Shown: piece after piece, positions 11,753 to 23,563 of the stretch | Layout of the letters: each line of letters starts with the position of its first letter | Numbering within the stretch: the stretch's first letter is position 1 | Source of the DNA: Wallemia ichthyophaga EXF-994 | Lineage: Eukaryota > Basidiomycota > Wallemiomycetes > Wallemiales > Wallemiaceae | Assembly (NCBI RefSeq): GCF_000400465.1 | Contig: NW_008806288.1 | Coordinates: 124,001-188,000 of the forward strand | Reading direction: 5' to 3' | DNA: 64,000 nt | Notes under the pieces: generated by a model | The model's input: only the letters and a program-made list of their open reading frames with translations | Databases searched by the model: none | What the model was told of the DNA's origin: nothing | Position numbers and translations under genes: made by a program

Positions 11753-12110
11753 CTATTGATTAAAGAACTTTATAAGAATTACAATTATTAGAGATATTAT
11801 CACCAAGACCAGGAATTTGCTGCAGTTAGTTAGTATCTGTTAATGGTTACGACTTCTCGATTTACAGATTGAAAGGGAGCTTCAACACCTCAGATTCCTT
11901 GAGATTTGAGTACTCCACGTAGTACACCAAGCAGCAAATCAAGCCGCTCAAGCTGAGAACGATAGCCGCTTTGTTGAGAAACGTTATCAGCAAGAGGAAG
12001 CATGATAATTTCAGTACAGTGAGGCTGTGCATTTCCACGGCCAAGCAATCTCTCGCTAAGCTGCCATTATTTGTGACAAGGCTACCGGAATTCTCTGAGG
12101 TTTCAGACAT
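11753..12110 (-). CDS. Small DUF202-like membrane protein
   Basis: Coding exons are complement(11753..11819, 11866..12110), giving 103 aa. The N-terminal segment NNGSLARDCLAVEMHSLTVL matches the pattern of DUF202 proteins (ARDhLAxERxxLxxLR), a family that includes Vtc1-type vacuolar polyphosphate subunits and YidH. Two hydrophobic helices follow in exon 1. A third, KFLVLVIISLIIVILIKFF, is encoded entirely by exon 2, after an intron with a strong branch site (tactaac) and a ctgcag acceptor. The usual Arg of the family (LRTSL) reads LKLSC here, so it is a divergent member. The start is the ATG at 12110; the upstream open frame has no family similarity. Confidence 0.65.
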
Positions 12111-12270
12111 CGCAGACCTTACATCAGAGCAGGCGTAGATTACGTGAATAGGGGAATGGAATGTGTACAATTTAGTATGGCGTGGTGTACAATAAGCAAA
12201 TAGAATGAAAGTTTGCACTTAAGCGTGTCACGTGTTTCGCTACGCGATTGACTACCTCGATCACCGAGGT

Positions 12271-12303
12271 ATGCGCCCTCTTCAACTTGAACTACATGTT
12301 TAG
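12271..12303 (+). promoter_or_regulatory. Upstream ORF overlapping the aminotransferase start
   Basis: An ATG at 12271 opens a 10-codon frame that ends at 12303, in a different frame from the main CDS, and overlaps its first ATG at 12296. If transcripts start upstream of 12271, this uORF would interfere with initiation at 12296 and favour the later in-frame ATG at 12341. No transcript start is known. Confidence 0.4.
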
Positions 12304-13647
12304 AACCACTTTAGGTCGTGTAAACAACATTTCAAGAGCAATGTCCACTGCATCATCCATAGACGCTTTCGCTAAAGTCCCTTTGGCTCCACCAGATTCC
12401 ATTTTCAAGCTCACCGCTGCGTTTAAGCAGGACACCAACCCTAACAAGGTCAACTTGGGTGTGGGCGCTTACAGAGACGATACTGGGAAGCCTTGGATCC
12501 TTCCATCGGTCAAGAAAGTAAAGGCTGACTACCTCAGCAACGAAAACATCGATCACGAGTACCTCCCTATCCTCGGTCTCCCTGAATACACTTCGGCTGC
12601 TGCTAAGCTCATCCTTGGTGATAACTCGGCTGCGATGTGAGTCATTCGGCTTCTCCCACTTGCCAATCTGACATCCGGTCCAGCTCCGAAAAACGCGTAG
12701 TTTCCGCACAAACTATTTCTGGCACTGGCGCAAACCACAGCGCTGGCGCTTTCTTATCCAAGCACTATGACTTTGCTGCCTTTGGCATTAAGAAACAAAT
12801 CTACGTCTCCTCACCAACTTGGGCGAACCACCACTCAATCTTCTCAAACGTCGGTCTCGAGCCTGTTAACTACCCATACTACGACAAGAATACCATTGGC
12901 TTGGACTTTGATGGCTTGATGAAGGCCCTCAACGAGGCACCAAAGGGTAGCATCTGGTTATTGCACGCATGTGCTCATAACCCAACTGGTGTCGACCCAA
13001 CAGCTGAGCAGTGGAAGCAGATCGCTGACGTATTCGCCCAGCGTCAACTCTTTGCCTTCTTCGACTGTGCGTACCAAGGATTCGCTTCTGGTGACCTCAA
13101 CAAAGACGCGGCAGCAGTCAGACACTTTGTTGACAAGCAAATCCCATTACTCATATGTCAATCTTTCGCAAAGAACGCTGGTTTGTACGGTGAACGTACT
13201 GGTGCTCTCCACTTTATCGGCAAGGACGCTGACGAGACTGAGAGATTACGCACACAATACTCTGTATTCCAGAGAGCTGAAATTTCCAACCCACCAGCAT
13301 TCGGTGCCAGATTAGTATCCTCACTTCTCAATGAGCCAACCAACTTCAACCAATGGGAGGCAGATATCAAGACTATGGCAAGCAGAATCATCAAAATGCG
13401 TGAGGTTCTCTATGACCAGCTTAACAACCAACTCAAGACGCCATCACCAAACGGCAATGGATGGGGCCATATCACATCGCAGATTGGTATGTTCTCATTC
13501 ACTGGACTGAATGCAGAGCAGTGCCAAAAGTTGATTGACAAGCACCACATCTACCTCACTGCCAATGGACGTATCTCTATGGCGGGTCTTAACTCCTCCA
13601 ACGTCGAGTACGTCGCCAAGTCGATTGACGATGTCATCAAGAATTGA
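12296..13647 (+). CDS. AAT1: Aspartate aminotransferase, probably mitochondrial
   Basis: Coding exons are 12296..12636 and 12684..13647, giving 434 aa. This PLP enzyme interconverts aspartate/2-oxoglutarate and oxaloacetate/glutamate (malate-aspartate shuttle). Motifs seen: NLGVGAYRDDTGKPW, SGTGANHSAGAFL, HACAHNPTGVDP, the PLP lysine in SQSFAKNAGLYGERTGAL (read from CQSFAKN here), and the C-terminal GRISMAGLNSSNV. The first 15 residues (MFRTTLGRVNNISRA) are basic and Ser/Thr-rich like a mitochondrial presequence; a second Met at 12341 (MSTASSIDAF) would give a cytosolic form. One 47-bp intron splits ILGDNSAAI from SEKRVVS. Confidence 0.95.
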
Positions 13648-13785
13648 GTGAGTGCGTTTTAAAGTGTTACAATGTATTTGTTGTACTTAATAATTGATTT
13701 GAAAAGAAGAAGGATTTGTATTTGTGCGTGAGTGCGCGTGTGCTCGTGTGCTTGCGCTACCTTTATCGCTCACGTTCATCTTACC

Positions 13786-15805
13786 ATGGACATTCAAGAG
13801 ATATTGAAGAAGCAGCAAGCGTCTGATCAGCAGCAGATTAAGGTGAGTATCAGGCGATGACCAGCTGCTTATCTCATCTGCTCCCGACAGCCGAAATTCC
13901 TATCTAAATCTCAGAGAGAAGCCATCGCCCTGGAGAAGCGCAACAAGGAGCACGCAGAAAAGCAAGAAAAGCTCAAAAAGCAACAAGACCAAAAGGAGGA
14001 GATGGACAGGAGACTTCTCGGCGCTTCTCGTGAGGTTTCTCTTGATAAGGATGACCGAACCGGCAGAGATAAAGCAAAGAGAGGTGAGTGGCTGGTTGTG
14101 CTGCGTAAAGCCATCAACTCACAGCCATCCAGATCGTCCAGCTTCCCCACCACCTCCACCAGATGACAACATTTCATCACAAGAAATCCAGGCTATCAAG
14201 GCCAGCTATCTGGGGGAGAAGGAGAAGCGCAAGAGGAAAAGCAGAAAAGTTGCAGAGGCTAAGCGTATGAACTTTGATTGGGACGAGGAAGAAGACACAG
14301 AATCAAACGCTCTATCAAACGCTGTATCGAGGGATATCAGACCACCTCCGCCAACATCCTCTACAGGCAAAGATCAGCAGCAGTTTGTCGATCACATTGA
14401 GCTCAGACAGGCTAAGAGACACGGATACGATTCTCGCAACTGGCGCGAAAAGGAGCTGTCTCAAATGACAGAGAGAGACTGGAGAATCGTTAATGAGGAT
14501 TTCAATATAAGTGCGAGAGGGGGACAAATACCAAAACCTCTGAGAAGCTGGCACGAGAGTGCCATACCTGGTGAAATACTGGACATTATTCACGAGATTG
14601 GTTATAAGGATCCATCGCCCATTCAAAGACAGGCAATTCCAATTGGTTTGAATAGCAGGGATCTTATCGGTATAGCTGAAACTGGTAGTGGTAAGACAGC
14701 GTCCTTTGTCATTCCAATGATGAACTACATCAGCAGGCAGCAGCCGATCAGTGAACATAACTACCATCTGGGTCCTTATGCATTGATATTGGCTCCTACG
14801 CGTGAATTAGCGCAGCAAATTGAGTCAGAGACAAAGAAGTTCTCTGGCCCGATGAGCTTCAAATGTCTGTCGCTGGTCGGTGGTAAGAGTGTTGACGAAC
14901 AGTCTTTCAACCTGAGAACAGGTGCTGAAATCATCATTGCCACACCCGGTAGGCTAAAAGATTTGCTCGAAAGATCGATTATTGTTTTGTCGCAGTGCAA
15001 CTACCTGGTCCTCGACGAGGCTGACCGAATGGTTGCGATGGGTTTCGAGCAGGAGCTTAATTTTATCTTAGAGCAGATGGGTACAGCTGAGGAAAACATC
15101 CAGCGTCAGACATTCCTCTACTCGGCAACGATGCCTACTGCCGTCGAGCATATCGCGCGCAAGTACTTACGGAAACCAGCAGTCATCAATATCGGTGGAG
15201 CAGGCCAAGCTGTCGATACGGTCGAACAAGTTGTTGAGCTCGTCGACACTGAAGCGAAGAAGACGAAACGTCTCCTTGATGTGTTGAACAGCGACAAGTA
15301 CGCCCCACCAATCATCGTCTTTGTCAACCAGAAGAAGAGTGCAGATGTGCTCTCGAAAGAACTCAACAAAGCTAGGTGGGAATGTACAACGCTCCATTCC
15401 GGCAAAACGCAGGATCAGCGTGAGGAAGCATTACAGTCACTGCGCGATGGTGTCGTATCTGTTCTCGTCGCTACTGATTTGGCAGGTAGAGGTATCGATA
15501 TAGCAGATGTGTCGCTCGTTTGCAACTACCACATGGCAAATAACATTGAATCATATATCCACAGAATCGGTAGAACTGGTAGAGCAGGCAAGAAAGGGAA
15601 AGCAATCACATTCGTAACACCGCACGCTGATGATGAAGTTATGTATGATCTTAAGCAGGAGCTGGATAAGAGTCCTATCTCTCAGACACCTCGCGATCTT
15701 GCCACTCACGAGTTCGCTCAGAGGAGGATAACCCGTCAGATGAAGAAGGATCAGCAAAGAGAGCAAGAAGCGAACGAGATGGGCGTGCCTAAGTCTATGA
15801 TGTGA
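13786..15805 (+). CDS. PRP28: Pre-mRNA splicing DEAD-box helicase Prp28
   Basis: Coding exons are 13786..13842, 13891..14083 and 14133..15805, giving 640 aa. Prp28 exchanges U1 for U6 at the 5' splice site. The N-terminal arm is charged and coiled (FLSKSQREAIALEKRNKEH), followed by the linker MNFDWDEEEDT typical of Prp28/DDX23. The helicase core has the Q motif (GYKDPSPIQRQAIPI), motif I AETGSGKT, Ia APTRELAQQ, II VLDEADRM, III SAT, V ATDLAGRGID and VI HRIGRTGRAG. The first two exons restore the family N-terminus. An in-frame upstream reading into intron 2 was rejected because it breaks the KRDRPASPPPP continuity. Confidence 0.95.
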
Positions 15806-15881
15806 TCTTGAATTTGATTTGATGCTATGTATTATTTTCCAGATAGATAATTTCGTCATTGCTTTGATTAGCGCCACCAGG

Positions 15882-16341
15882 ATGCCACTGAAAGAAGCCA
15901 ATCCGAGGTCAATCAATGTCCAATTCTCAGCCAGCGCTATAGAATCTCCTTCATCAACCTACTTGGTGTTCAGCGAACCCTGGTGCCCAGATTGTCGCAA
16001 GTGCGTTGGATGAAAGGCTGCAAAGGCGTGCACCCGTTTACTTACACTTGTTTAGTGTAGATGATATCATCAAAAAGACTTTCGATAAGGAGAGCGCTCC
16101 TCTCGCTCAGATTGTCAGAGTAGGCGACATCGCCTCATGGAAGTCGCCCACGAATGTGTTCCGCACGCAATGGAATGTACAGAGCATACCTACGATAATC
16201 CGATACGATAATGTGGGTGCATTGGACGTGCAAGGATTGCAAGAAATACAAGCTGACCATGGGCTGCACCAGGCAACGGAGGTCAGTAGGTTGGTTGACT
16301 CTGATATTTCAGCGGAGGCATTGAGCAGGTTTATGTTATAG
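15882..16341 (+). CDS. Thioredoxin-like protein, TXNDC17 family
   Basis: Coding exons are 15882..16000 and 16056..16341, giving 134 aa, the family size. TXNDC17 (TRP14-type) proteins reduce small disulfides such as cystine. The active site is EPWCPDCR, followed by DIASWKSPTNVFRTQWNVQS and IPTIIRYDN, the family's W-x-D/S-P-x-N-x-FR and cis-Pro elements. Splicing of a 55-bp intron (gtgcgt...tttag) just after WCPDCR restores the frame. Without it the frame breaks 3 codons later. It starts 76 bp after the PRP28 stop. Confidence 0.85.
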
Positions 16342-17202
16342 CCTTATTACCAGCTCGATATACTCATAACCCCATGCACCACGATTTCCTTGACTATTGC
16401 TACGTCGGATGTGCTGCATGATTTGATGGGTCTGAAATGCAAATACTTCTTGCGAGATTCAATTAAAATCACGTTATGCAAAACCCACAGGTATTCTAGA
16501 TATGCTAGGGTATGCTACAACACGCTACGGCATGGTGTTGAAGCTGCAATTTCTTTTACATTATATCCACTAAATTTGAGTGTCAAGGATAAGCTTTGAC
16601 GAACGCAGATAGCATCTGGCACCACTTTCGCTATTTTCAATAGTCTTGAAAAGTTAGAATCCACATGCTCTATTCCGGATTACCATCCGCGATCACCACG
16701 TGAGACGCATCTTACAAAGCGAATGAAGGATGATAGTTATGGCGAGCTGAATGCTGAAATGTCAAGAGACCAGCTTTTGTAATCCAGGAACGCGATTTGG
16801 ATTACCGGTGGTCACGCGTGCCACCTTGTCTTGATAATCTTTTAACTACGACAGCCTGGTAATTCCACAATTAGCATCTATAAAAATGCCGCAAGTCCGA
16901 CCGAACTTTCACTCGTCGAAGTCACTTCTTTATTTCTTACCAGGTGATGATCGTAGGAACATGTTGCCAAATGATCACCTTGAATCGGAGGACGGAAGTC
17001 TGAACAGTGCCAAGTTGTCCCAACACGTGGCTGATTACAGTCTGATCTCAGATCGATTTCATTTATTTGCTCATCTCCGTCCATTGCGGTCCGCGTTCAA
17101 GATATTTCATGATTAATCCTTTCTAAGCAAGTCAGCAGATCTAAGGTTAAACAAGAAGTATTAATACTCCTCAGCCTTCTTGCTTGTTTCCTTACAACTA
17201 TC
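16342..17202. other. Intergenic: beta-glucosidase promoter region
   Basis: About 860 bp, the longest plain upstream region in the first half, in keeping with a regulated secreted-enzyme gene downstream. A TATA-like tctataaaaatg lies at 16879-16890 and heads a 76-codon ATG frame with no recognisable similarity. I do not call that frame a gene. Palindrome-like cacgtg occurs near 16697 and 17023. Confidence 0.5.
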
Positions 17203-19769
17203 ATGAAACTTTCAGCCCTCATAACACTCGCCGTCGCACTGACGGTATTCACTGACGCCCGCGCTGTCGAGACTAGACAAGAAGACGGCTTGGGATACAT
17301 GGATGGCAAAAGCAGCACGAGCAGCAATGACGACATGAAAAATACGAAGAGCGCGAATGTCAGTGACGACATGTACGACGCTTATCACCAATCCAACGAC
17401 TACGACAAATACCCAACACCTAAAGCCGACGGCGGAAAGGCATGGGAAGATGCTTTCAAGAAAGCCAAAGATGTCGTCTCACAGATGACTGTTGACGAGA
17501 AGGGTGGCATCGTTCTCTCACATGATGGCAGATGTGTCGGTACGACTCATGGTGTAGAACGTCTCGGTATCCCTGAGCTTTGCATGATGTGAGTGCGGGT
17601 GTAGCATGGTGAGACTTTCTAATGTTAGCTGCTAGGGACGGCCCTACAGGTGTGCGTCCAGTACATGGAGTAAGCTCCTACCCAGTGGGACAGGCAGCTG
17701 CCGCTACGTGGGATAGAGAACTCATCTACCAACGTTCAAAGCACATGGGACAAGAGTTCTTCGATAAAGGCGTTAACGTCGCTTTGGCACCTGTAGCATC
17801 AGGCCCTCTTGGACGCTCACCTCTTATGGGTCGTAATTGGGTGCGGCTGAAAATATCCTCAACGTGTTTCACTTGCTAATAGACTTGTTTAGGAGGGATC
17901 ATTTGCTGATAGTTATTCTAATGGCATATACACGTACGAAAGTGTAACTGGTCTTCAAGACAGCCATGTCTCAGCTACAATGTAGGTCTGACGATGCTCA
18001 AACGCCACTAGCTCACGCACCGCAGTAAGCACTTTATCGGATACGAACAAGAGACAGCTCGTCACCCTTACCAAACCGATTCGTCAACTGACCAAGAGCC
18101 GATCTCTTCAAACATCGACGACAGGACTATGCACGAAGTCTATATGCCTTCTTTCGCGGAGGGTGTGAGAGCTGGTTCTGGCATGGTCATGTGCTCCTAC
18201 AACAACATCAATGGAACGACCGCCTGTGGCAATGCTCACGCTCAAAATGGCCTATTGAAGACTGAGCTCAATTTCGAAGGCGCCATCATCTCGGACTGGG
18301 GTGGAGTGCACTCTGATGTCGACTCTATAATGTCCGGGCTAGACGGATCCTTCCCAGGTGTTGGATACGGCGGCGGCTTTGGATCCTTCTGGGAAGACTT
18401 GCCTGAGTTGGTAAAAAACGGCTCGGTCTCTGAAAGCAGATTGGACGACGCATGCCACAGAATGTTGACACCTTACTTCTGGCTCGGTCAAGATGGTAAG
18501 CACACTCCGCCCGAGGTCAAGTTCGTCGGAAACCCCTACTTCGAGGACGGTGAATCAACATACACCAACGTCCGTGATCCTTCCTCAACTGAGGTTCTTC
18601 GCGATTTAGCAACTGACTCTGTTACGCTGCTGAAGAATAATGGCGGTCTACCACTCAACCGTCCTCAACGCCTCGCTGCTGTCGGTGCACTCGATGGTAC
18701 TGATGTCAGCGCATGCAGCGACTCGGGAACCTCTTGCAACTACACAATGTCTACCATCACTATTGGCGGAGGATCGGGATACACCATTTCACCGTATGAA
18801 GTCACTCCTCTCGACGCGATCAAGGAGAAGGTCATTCAACAGGGCACTGAACTTTCATACGCGCTTGAAAACGATGAAGACGTGATCAACGAAATCTCAT
18901 CAAGAGCTGATGCTACGCTCGTATTTGTCAGCGAATGGGCTGAGGAAGGAGAAGATCGCGATGATCTAGACATAGTTGAGGAGCAAGCCAAGATCCTTGA
19001 CACCGCCGTCAAGGCATCTTCGAACGTCATCCTAGTGTTGAACACACCTGGCGTTGTCGACATCGAGAAATGGGCTGACAATGACAATGTTACTGCTATC
19101 GTGGAGACGTATTACCCCGGCCAAGAATCAGGAAACGGCCTTGTGCCAATCTTGTTTGGTGAAAAGTCACCAAGCGGCAAGCTTCCTTACACTTGGGGTA
19201 AGAAATTATCAGACTGGCCAGAAAACACTATCGTTAGAAGCGATGATGAGAACCCTCAATCGTATTTCAAAGATGGACTCTTTTTCGACTACAAATGGTT
19301 CGACAAGCAAGACATCGAACCTCGCTATGAATTTGGATTTGGTCTTTCTTACACTAACTTCGAATTTTCTAATATCAGCGTTGAGGATAACCACAAGAAG
19401 GATGATAAGGAAATTCAAGCTACCAACGAGCCATTCGCTAGTTACGACGGCTCAAATAGCTTCTACGACACAGTGAAGACGGTAAAAGCGACAGTGACTA
19501 ACACTGGAGATATGGACAGTTCGGAAGTCGTTCAGTTGTACGTGACAATCCCATCAGAAGGCGAGCCTATCCGTCAGCTCAGGGGATTCGAGAAAGTGAA
19601 GAACCTTAAGAGCGGTGAAAGTAAACAGGTTGAGATGGATCTGCGCATCAAGGATCTGTCAGTTTGGGATGTTGTGCAACAAACCTGGGTAATGCCATCT
19701 GGAGAGTACGTGTTCTACGTCGGAAACAGCTCTCGCAACTTGCCATTGAAAGTTACTTGCTCAAACTAA
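17203..19769 (+). CDS. Secreted GH3 beta-glucosidase
   Basis: Coding exons are 17203..17588, 17636..17840, 17893..17981 and 18026..19769, giving 807 aa. It would release glucose from beta-glucosides outside the cell. A hydrophobic signal peptide (LSALITLAVALTVFTDARA) precedes a linker rich in Asp, Ser and Asn. GH3 landmarks are MMDGPTGVR, GRNWEGSFADSY, KHFIGYEQE, MCSYNNINGT and the nucleophile region AIISDWGGVHS (Asp of SDW). The C-terminal alpha/beta sandwich has FVSEWAEEGEDRDDL, the linker YPGQESGN and LPYTWGK, then a fibronectin-III-like domain ending YVGNSSRNLPL. Several N-glycosylation sequons are present. Each of the three introns closes a family motif. Confidence 0.95.
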
Positions 19770-20666
19770 CTTCGAATGTGGATTTAAACACCAGCTTCAA
19801 GTGTGCATTTTTCAAACGTCTATATCCTATTGAACTTTTACTTGAGCTACCTCTATTCCAGTTTTTTCACAATTCTTCTGTATTACAAATGTACACATGA
19901 ATATTTTCCTTGACACACGTTTAGAAGACGACTGCCTCGAGATTGGCTCCGCAGGCAAAACATTCATCATGTTTACTTTTGCACTCGATGGATGCCACAA
20001 AAACCGCATCTCCACGTTCTGTTTCTCAGCTGCTGCAGTCGTCTCAGTTTTCAGCTAAGGCTATTGATGATGTTAGCGCACCTTGTAACATCTCATGATT
20101 GCTCAATGTTGTTATGTTGGGGCGTTTGGCTACAAATGCACAATGTCCATATTTATACGCGTTTCCCGATTGTGCGATTTGTATCACAACTGCAATGTAC
20201 CATGCGTCACAGTGCATGCAGAACTACGCAGTTCATAAGATGCATCAGTATCCGAGATGGAGGTATGCATGATGAAATAATGATGAAATAAGAGTGATCG
20301 AGAGGCTACGTGATAGCGATTTCACTGAAATTCGCGCGACACTCGCGAGTGGCAATATTTGATTTGCCAATTTGGGCGTTGGGAGCATGACGCTTGCACG
20401 GAAAGCATTACTTCCCGTCGATTTCATTCATGAAGCCGGGTACTTCCACATACCTACCCGACATCAGTTACGTTGTGAAGATAACTTACAACTCACCTTT
20501 GCAATTAATATGTGAGTTGGCGTGGATAACGAACAGAAAACACCTTTATGCACACCAGATAGGGTTGGGGGTGCTGCCAACAACAAAGACAGCCTTTGTC
20601 CTCCTGATCATCACATAATCGCATGTATAAAGAACTCTATAAAAACTAGTTATTAGAAAGGTAAAG
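19770..20666. other. Convergent 3' intergenic region
   Basis: About 900 bp lie between two facing stop codons, unusually long for this window. I checked both strands for spliced coding frames and RNA genes and found nothing convincing. The longest minus-strand frame (20245-20427) lacks any family look. Confidence 0.45.
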
Positions 20667-21933
20667 CTAGTTTGCACTGTGCTCAATGTACCGCTCGATC
20701 TGTCCGAGGAGATTTTTGAGGCTATGTCTTTCGAATTTGCCGTAAATGTATCCCACGTAGAGGTACGTAGCTCCAGCAGCGCCGGCGAGAAAGCCAAAGA
20801 AGACGAAAAGCGGCGAGTAGTGCGAGGTGGGAGGGAAAGCCGACGCCGCTATCAGCGCGACGCCGAACACAATGAGAAGAGCAGTGAAGAAGACATACTT
20901 AACAGACTGCTTTTCAGAATGCCTACATAACGTTCTTAGCTTCCTTGTCGTCTCCAAGTAGCACATCTCATTATCGCTATGACGAGATCTGGTTGGCGAA
21001 GCCGGTGCTTCCTTGAGTGCGAATGTGGTGACAACACCAAAGTGATCAGAGTAAGAGTGTGTGTAATTTGGCGGACAAAGCTGATTGAAGCAAATCTCGG
21101 ACTTAGTTGGGACCATAACCGAAGATTTAAGCAGGACATAGTCTAGACGTTTTCCACCGGCATATCGAGGCGAGTCGTCACCAGGTGTGTAGCCAGGATA
21201 TCTTTGCTGATGGAATGAGTTTAGTGCTACATCTGCAGTGTACCCGCATCTGAATACTGCGTCTTGGGGTGAATGGGGCGGTATTTTGTCGTTGGTGGGC
21301 TGAGCGACGGCCCAGCAGTCAGTGAGACTGGCATGAGTACGGAGCAGATCGAAAACAAGCGTGAAAGGCTCGGAATTGATGTCGCCAGTGAGGATAACTG
21401 AGTTGTGAGCGTTGATAATGTGAGAGGACAGCTGCCAGGCTTGAGAGAGTCTGTGCGCAAATCGTGCATGTTTGTCGGATTCAGAGTAGGGTGCATGGAA
21501 GTGTGTTGTATAGACATCCACCAATCCAAAGTCTGGGGAGCTTATCGTAACGCGGCCAAAACCTTTACCAGAGAACCAGTCACCTTTGATGACTTCTAAA
21601 GGAGGACCATTCAGATCGTATTTAAAGAACTCAGAGTCAATAATTTTGTGTTTGGAGAGGATAGCTAAACCACTGCCCACTAACCCACTAAGAAGCGTGT
21701 CAGAGGGCCTAAAAGCGCGTAGAAAAGACAGACGAATAGAAGTAGACAGAGTGTGGATATATATGACTCAAATTCTTCTTAATCAGATCAAAATCGCTAT
21801 CGAGCCATAATTCTTGTAAGCAGATGATATCAGCAAGATCGTTTGAAAGTGATGAGACGATAGCGGACACTCTCTGCTGCCTGAATTTTGAGACCTTATT
21901 GAGTCCCCAGATATTTAAAGTCAAAACCTTCAT
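20667..21933 (-). CDS. ISC1: Inositol phosphosphingolipid phospholipase C (neutral sphingomyelinase type)
   Basis: Coding exons are complement(20667..21687, 21734..21933), giving 406 aa. Isc1 splits inositol phosphosphingolipids to ceramide in ER and mitochondrial membranes. DNase-I-like core motifs: MKVLTLNIWGL, ICLQELWLDSD, SGLVGSGLAILSKH across the splice site, DVYTTHFHAPY, VILTGDINSEPFTL, GGKRLDYVLLK and HSYSDHFGVV. Two C-terminal hydrophobic helices (from KYVFFTALLIVFGVALIA) are the membrane anchor needed for activity in this family. The intron donor gtctgt is weak but is the only one that rejoins YFYS to GLVGSGL. The divergent partner at 21987 starts only 53 bp away. Confidence 0.92.
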
Positions 21934-21986
21934 TTGATTTGACTTGCACTTGACTTCTCTTGAGTGTTTACAACGACGTGTCACAA

Positions 21987-23504
21987 ATGTCTTTAGAATC
22001 AATCCAGCAAAAATTAGAAGCGTCTAACCAGACGCAGCTGCTTACATTCTATAACCAGCTCGACGACGCACACAAGCAGTCTCTACTCAGCCAAATAGAA
22101 GGCATGGACTTTGAACGCATTGACAGCATTCTCAAATTGGCATTAGAAGCAGAGAAGCAGCCACCATCAGACAATGCTTTCACTCCTCCTCCACAAGACA
22201 GCGTAAAGTCTGTGCATTCCAACGAGCATACCTCTTGGTACAATCAAGGTTTGGATGCAATTGCAGAGAACAAGGTCGCCGTCATTCTCATGGCCGGTGG
22301 CCAAGGCACTCGTCTGGGCTCTTCAAACCCTAAGGGTATGTACGACGTCGGTCTGCCTTCTCAGAAGACTCTTTTCGAGTTGCAAGCCCAGCGCATCGCA
22401 AGAGTTGAGCAGCTGGCTGCTGAAAAGCAGGGCAAGAACGTAAACGAAGTTAACATTCCTTGGTTGGTTATGACTTCCGGTCCTACTCGCCCAACGACTG
22501 AAACATTCTTCAAACAAAACAACTACTTTGGGCTGAAGCACGAAAATGTTATCTTTTTTGAACAGGGTGAGTAGAAATGGATTTAATACACCCCTCTCAC
22601 AAAAATTTCAGGCGTTTTACCTTGTCTCACTGAAGATGGTCAAGTCATTCTCTCTTCAAAATCTTCGGTTGCTGTGGCTCCAGATGGCAACGGTGGTGTT
22701 TACAACGCGCTCCACAGTAAAAAGTCCATCTCACCATCATCCACTCAATCTCCACTCGATATTTTGACTGAGAAGGGCTACGAGTACATCCATGCGTACT
22801 GCGTGGACAATTCCTTATGTAAGGTTGCAGACCCAACTTTCATCGGGTATTCAATCCACTCTGGTGTCGACTGTGGTGCAAAGGTTGTCCAAAAGCGCGA
22901 TGCACACGAATCAGTTGGTGTGATTGCATTGAGAGACTCTAAATTCTCCGTCGTTGAATACTCAGAAATCCCTAACAACCTTGCTGAAATGATCGACAAA
23001 GACACTGGCAAACTTGCTTTCAACGCTGCCAACATCGCCAACCACTTCTACACTACCAAATTCCTTCGTGATGACATACCAAAATTCGAACACAAGATCG
23101 CTTACCACATCGCAAGAAAGAAGATACCAACAGTCGATCTCAAGACTGGTGCAGAGGTTAAACCAGAGTCACCAAACGGTGTCAAGATGGAGTTGTTCAT
23201 TTTTGATGTCTTCCCGTTCACCAACCTTTCTCTTTTGGAAGTTGAGCGTTCTGATGAGTTCTCTCCACTCAAGAATGCACCTGGATCGAAAGCAGACACT
23301 CCAGAAACATCACGCAAAGATGTGCTCAACCTGTCTAAGCGCTACTTGAAAGAGAATGGCGCTGTAATTGCTGACGATATTGAGATTGAACTTTCACCAC
23401 TCGTATCATATGAAGGTGAAGGTCTTTCTTTCGTCAGCGGTAAGGAAGTTGTCAAGGGTGGCTACGTTAAAGACGTCGATCAACTCAAAACGCTCCTCAA
23501 CTAA
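21987..23504 (+). CDS. UAP1: UDP-N-acetylglucosamine pyrophosphorylase
   Basis: Coding exons are 21987..22566 and 22612..23504, giving 490 aa (family about 480-500). It makes UDP-GlcNAc from UTP and GlcNAc-1-P, the donor for chitin, N-glycans and GPI anchors. Motifs: AVILMAGGQGTRLGSSNPKG (nucleotide-binding loop), PWLVMTSGPT, APDGNGGVYNAL, YIHAYCVDNSLCKVADP, ALRDSKFSVVEYSEI and MELFIFDVFP. The 45-bp intron falls in FFEQG/VLPC. It is convergent with the methyltransferase gene, with 59 bp between stops. Confidence 0.96.
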
Positions 23505-23563
23505 ATATCACATCTACTTAAAATAATTTATCTACCAAGAACAATATCATTGTCACTTTCTAT

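Noticed and set aside
15975-16020. Apparent frameshift just after the WCPDC active site of the thioredoxin-like gene
   Set aside because: A 55-bp intron with gtgcgt donor and tttag acceptor restores the frame and the family sequence, so no frameshift is needed.
16886-17116. 76-codon ATG frame behind a TATA-like sequence
   Set aside because: It lies in the beta-glucosidase promoter region and has no family similarity or splice logic. Length alone is not evidence.
22001-22100. Extended N-terminus of ISC1 starting upstream of 21933
   Set aside because: The upstream in-frame start is TTG, overlaps the UAP1 coding region, and Isc1 proteins begin right at MKVLTLNIWGL.
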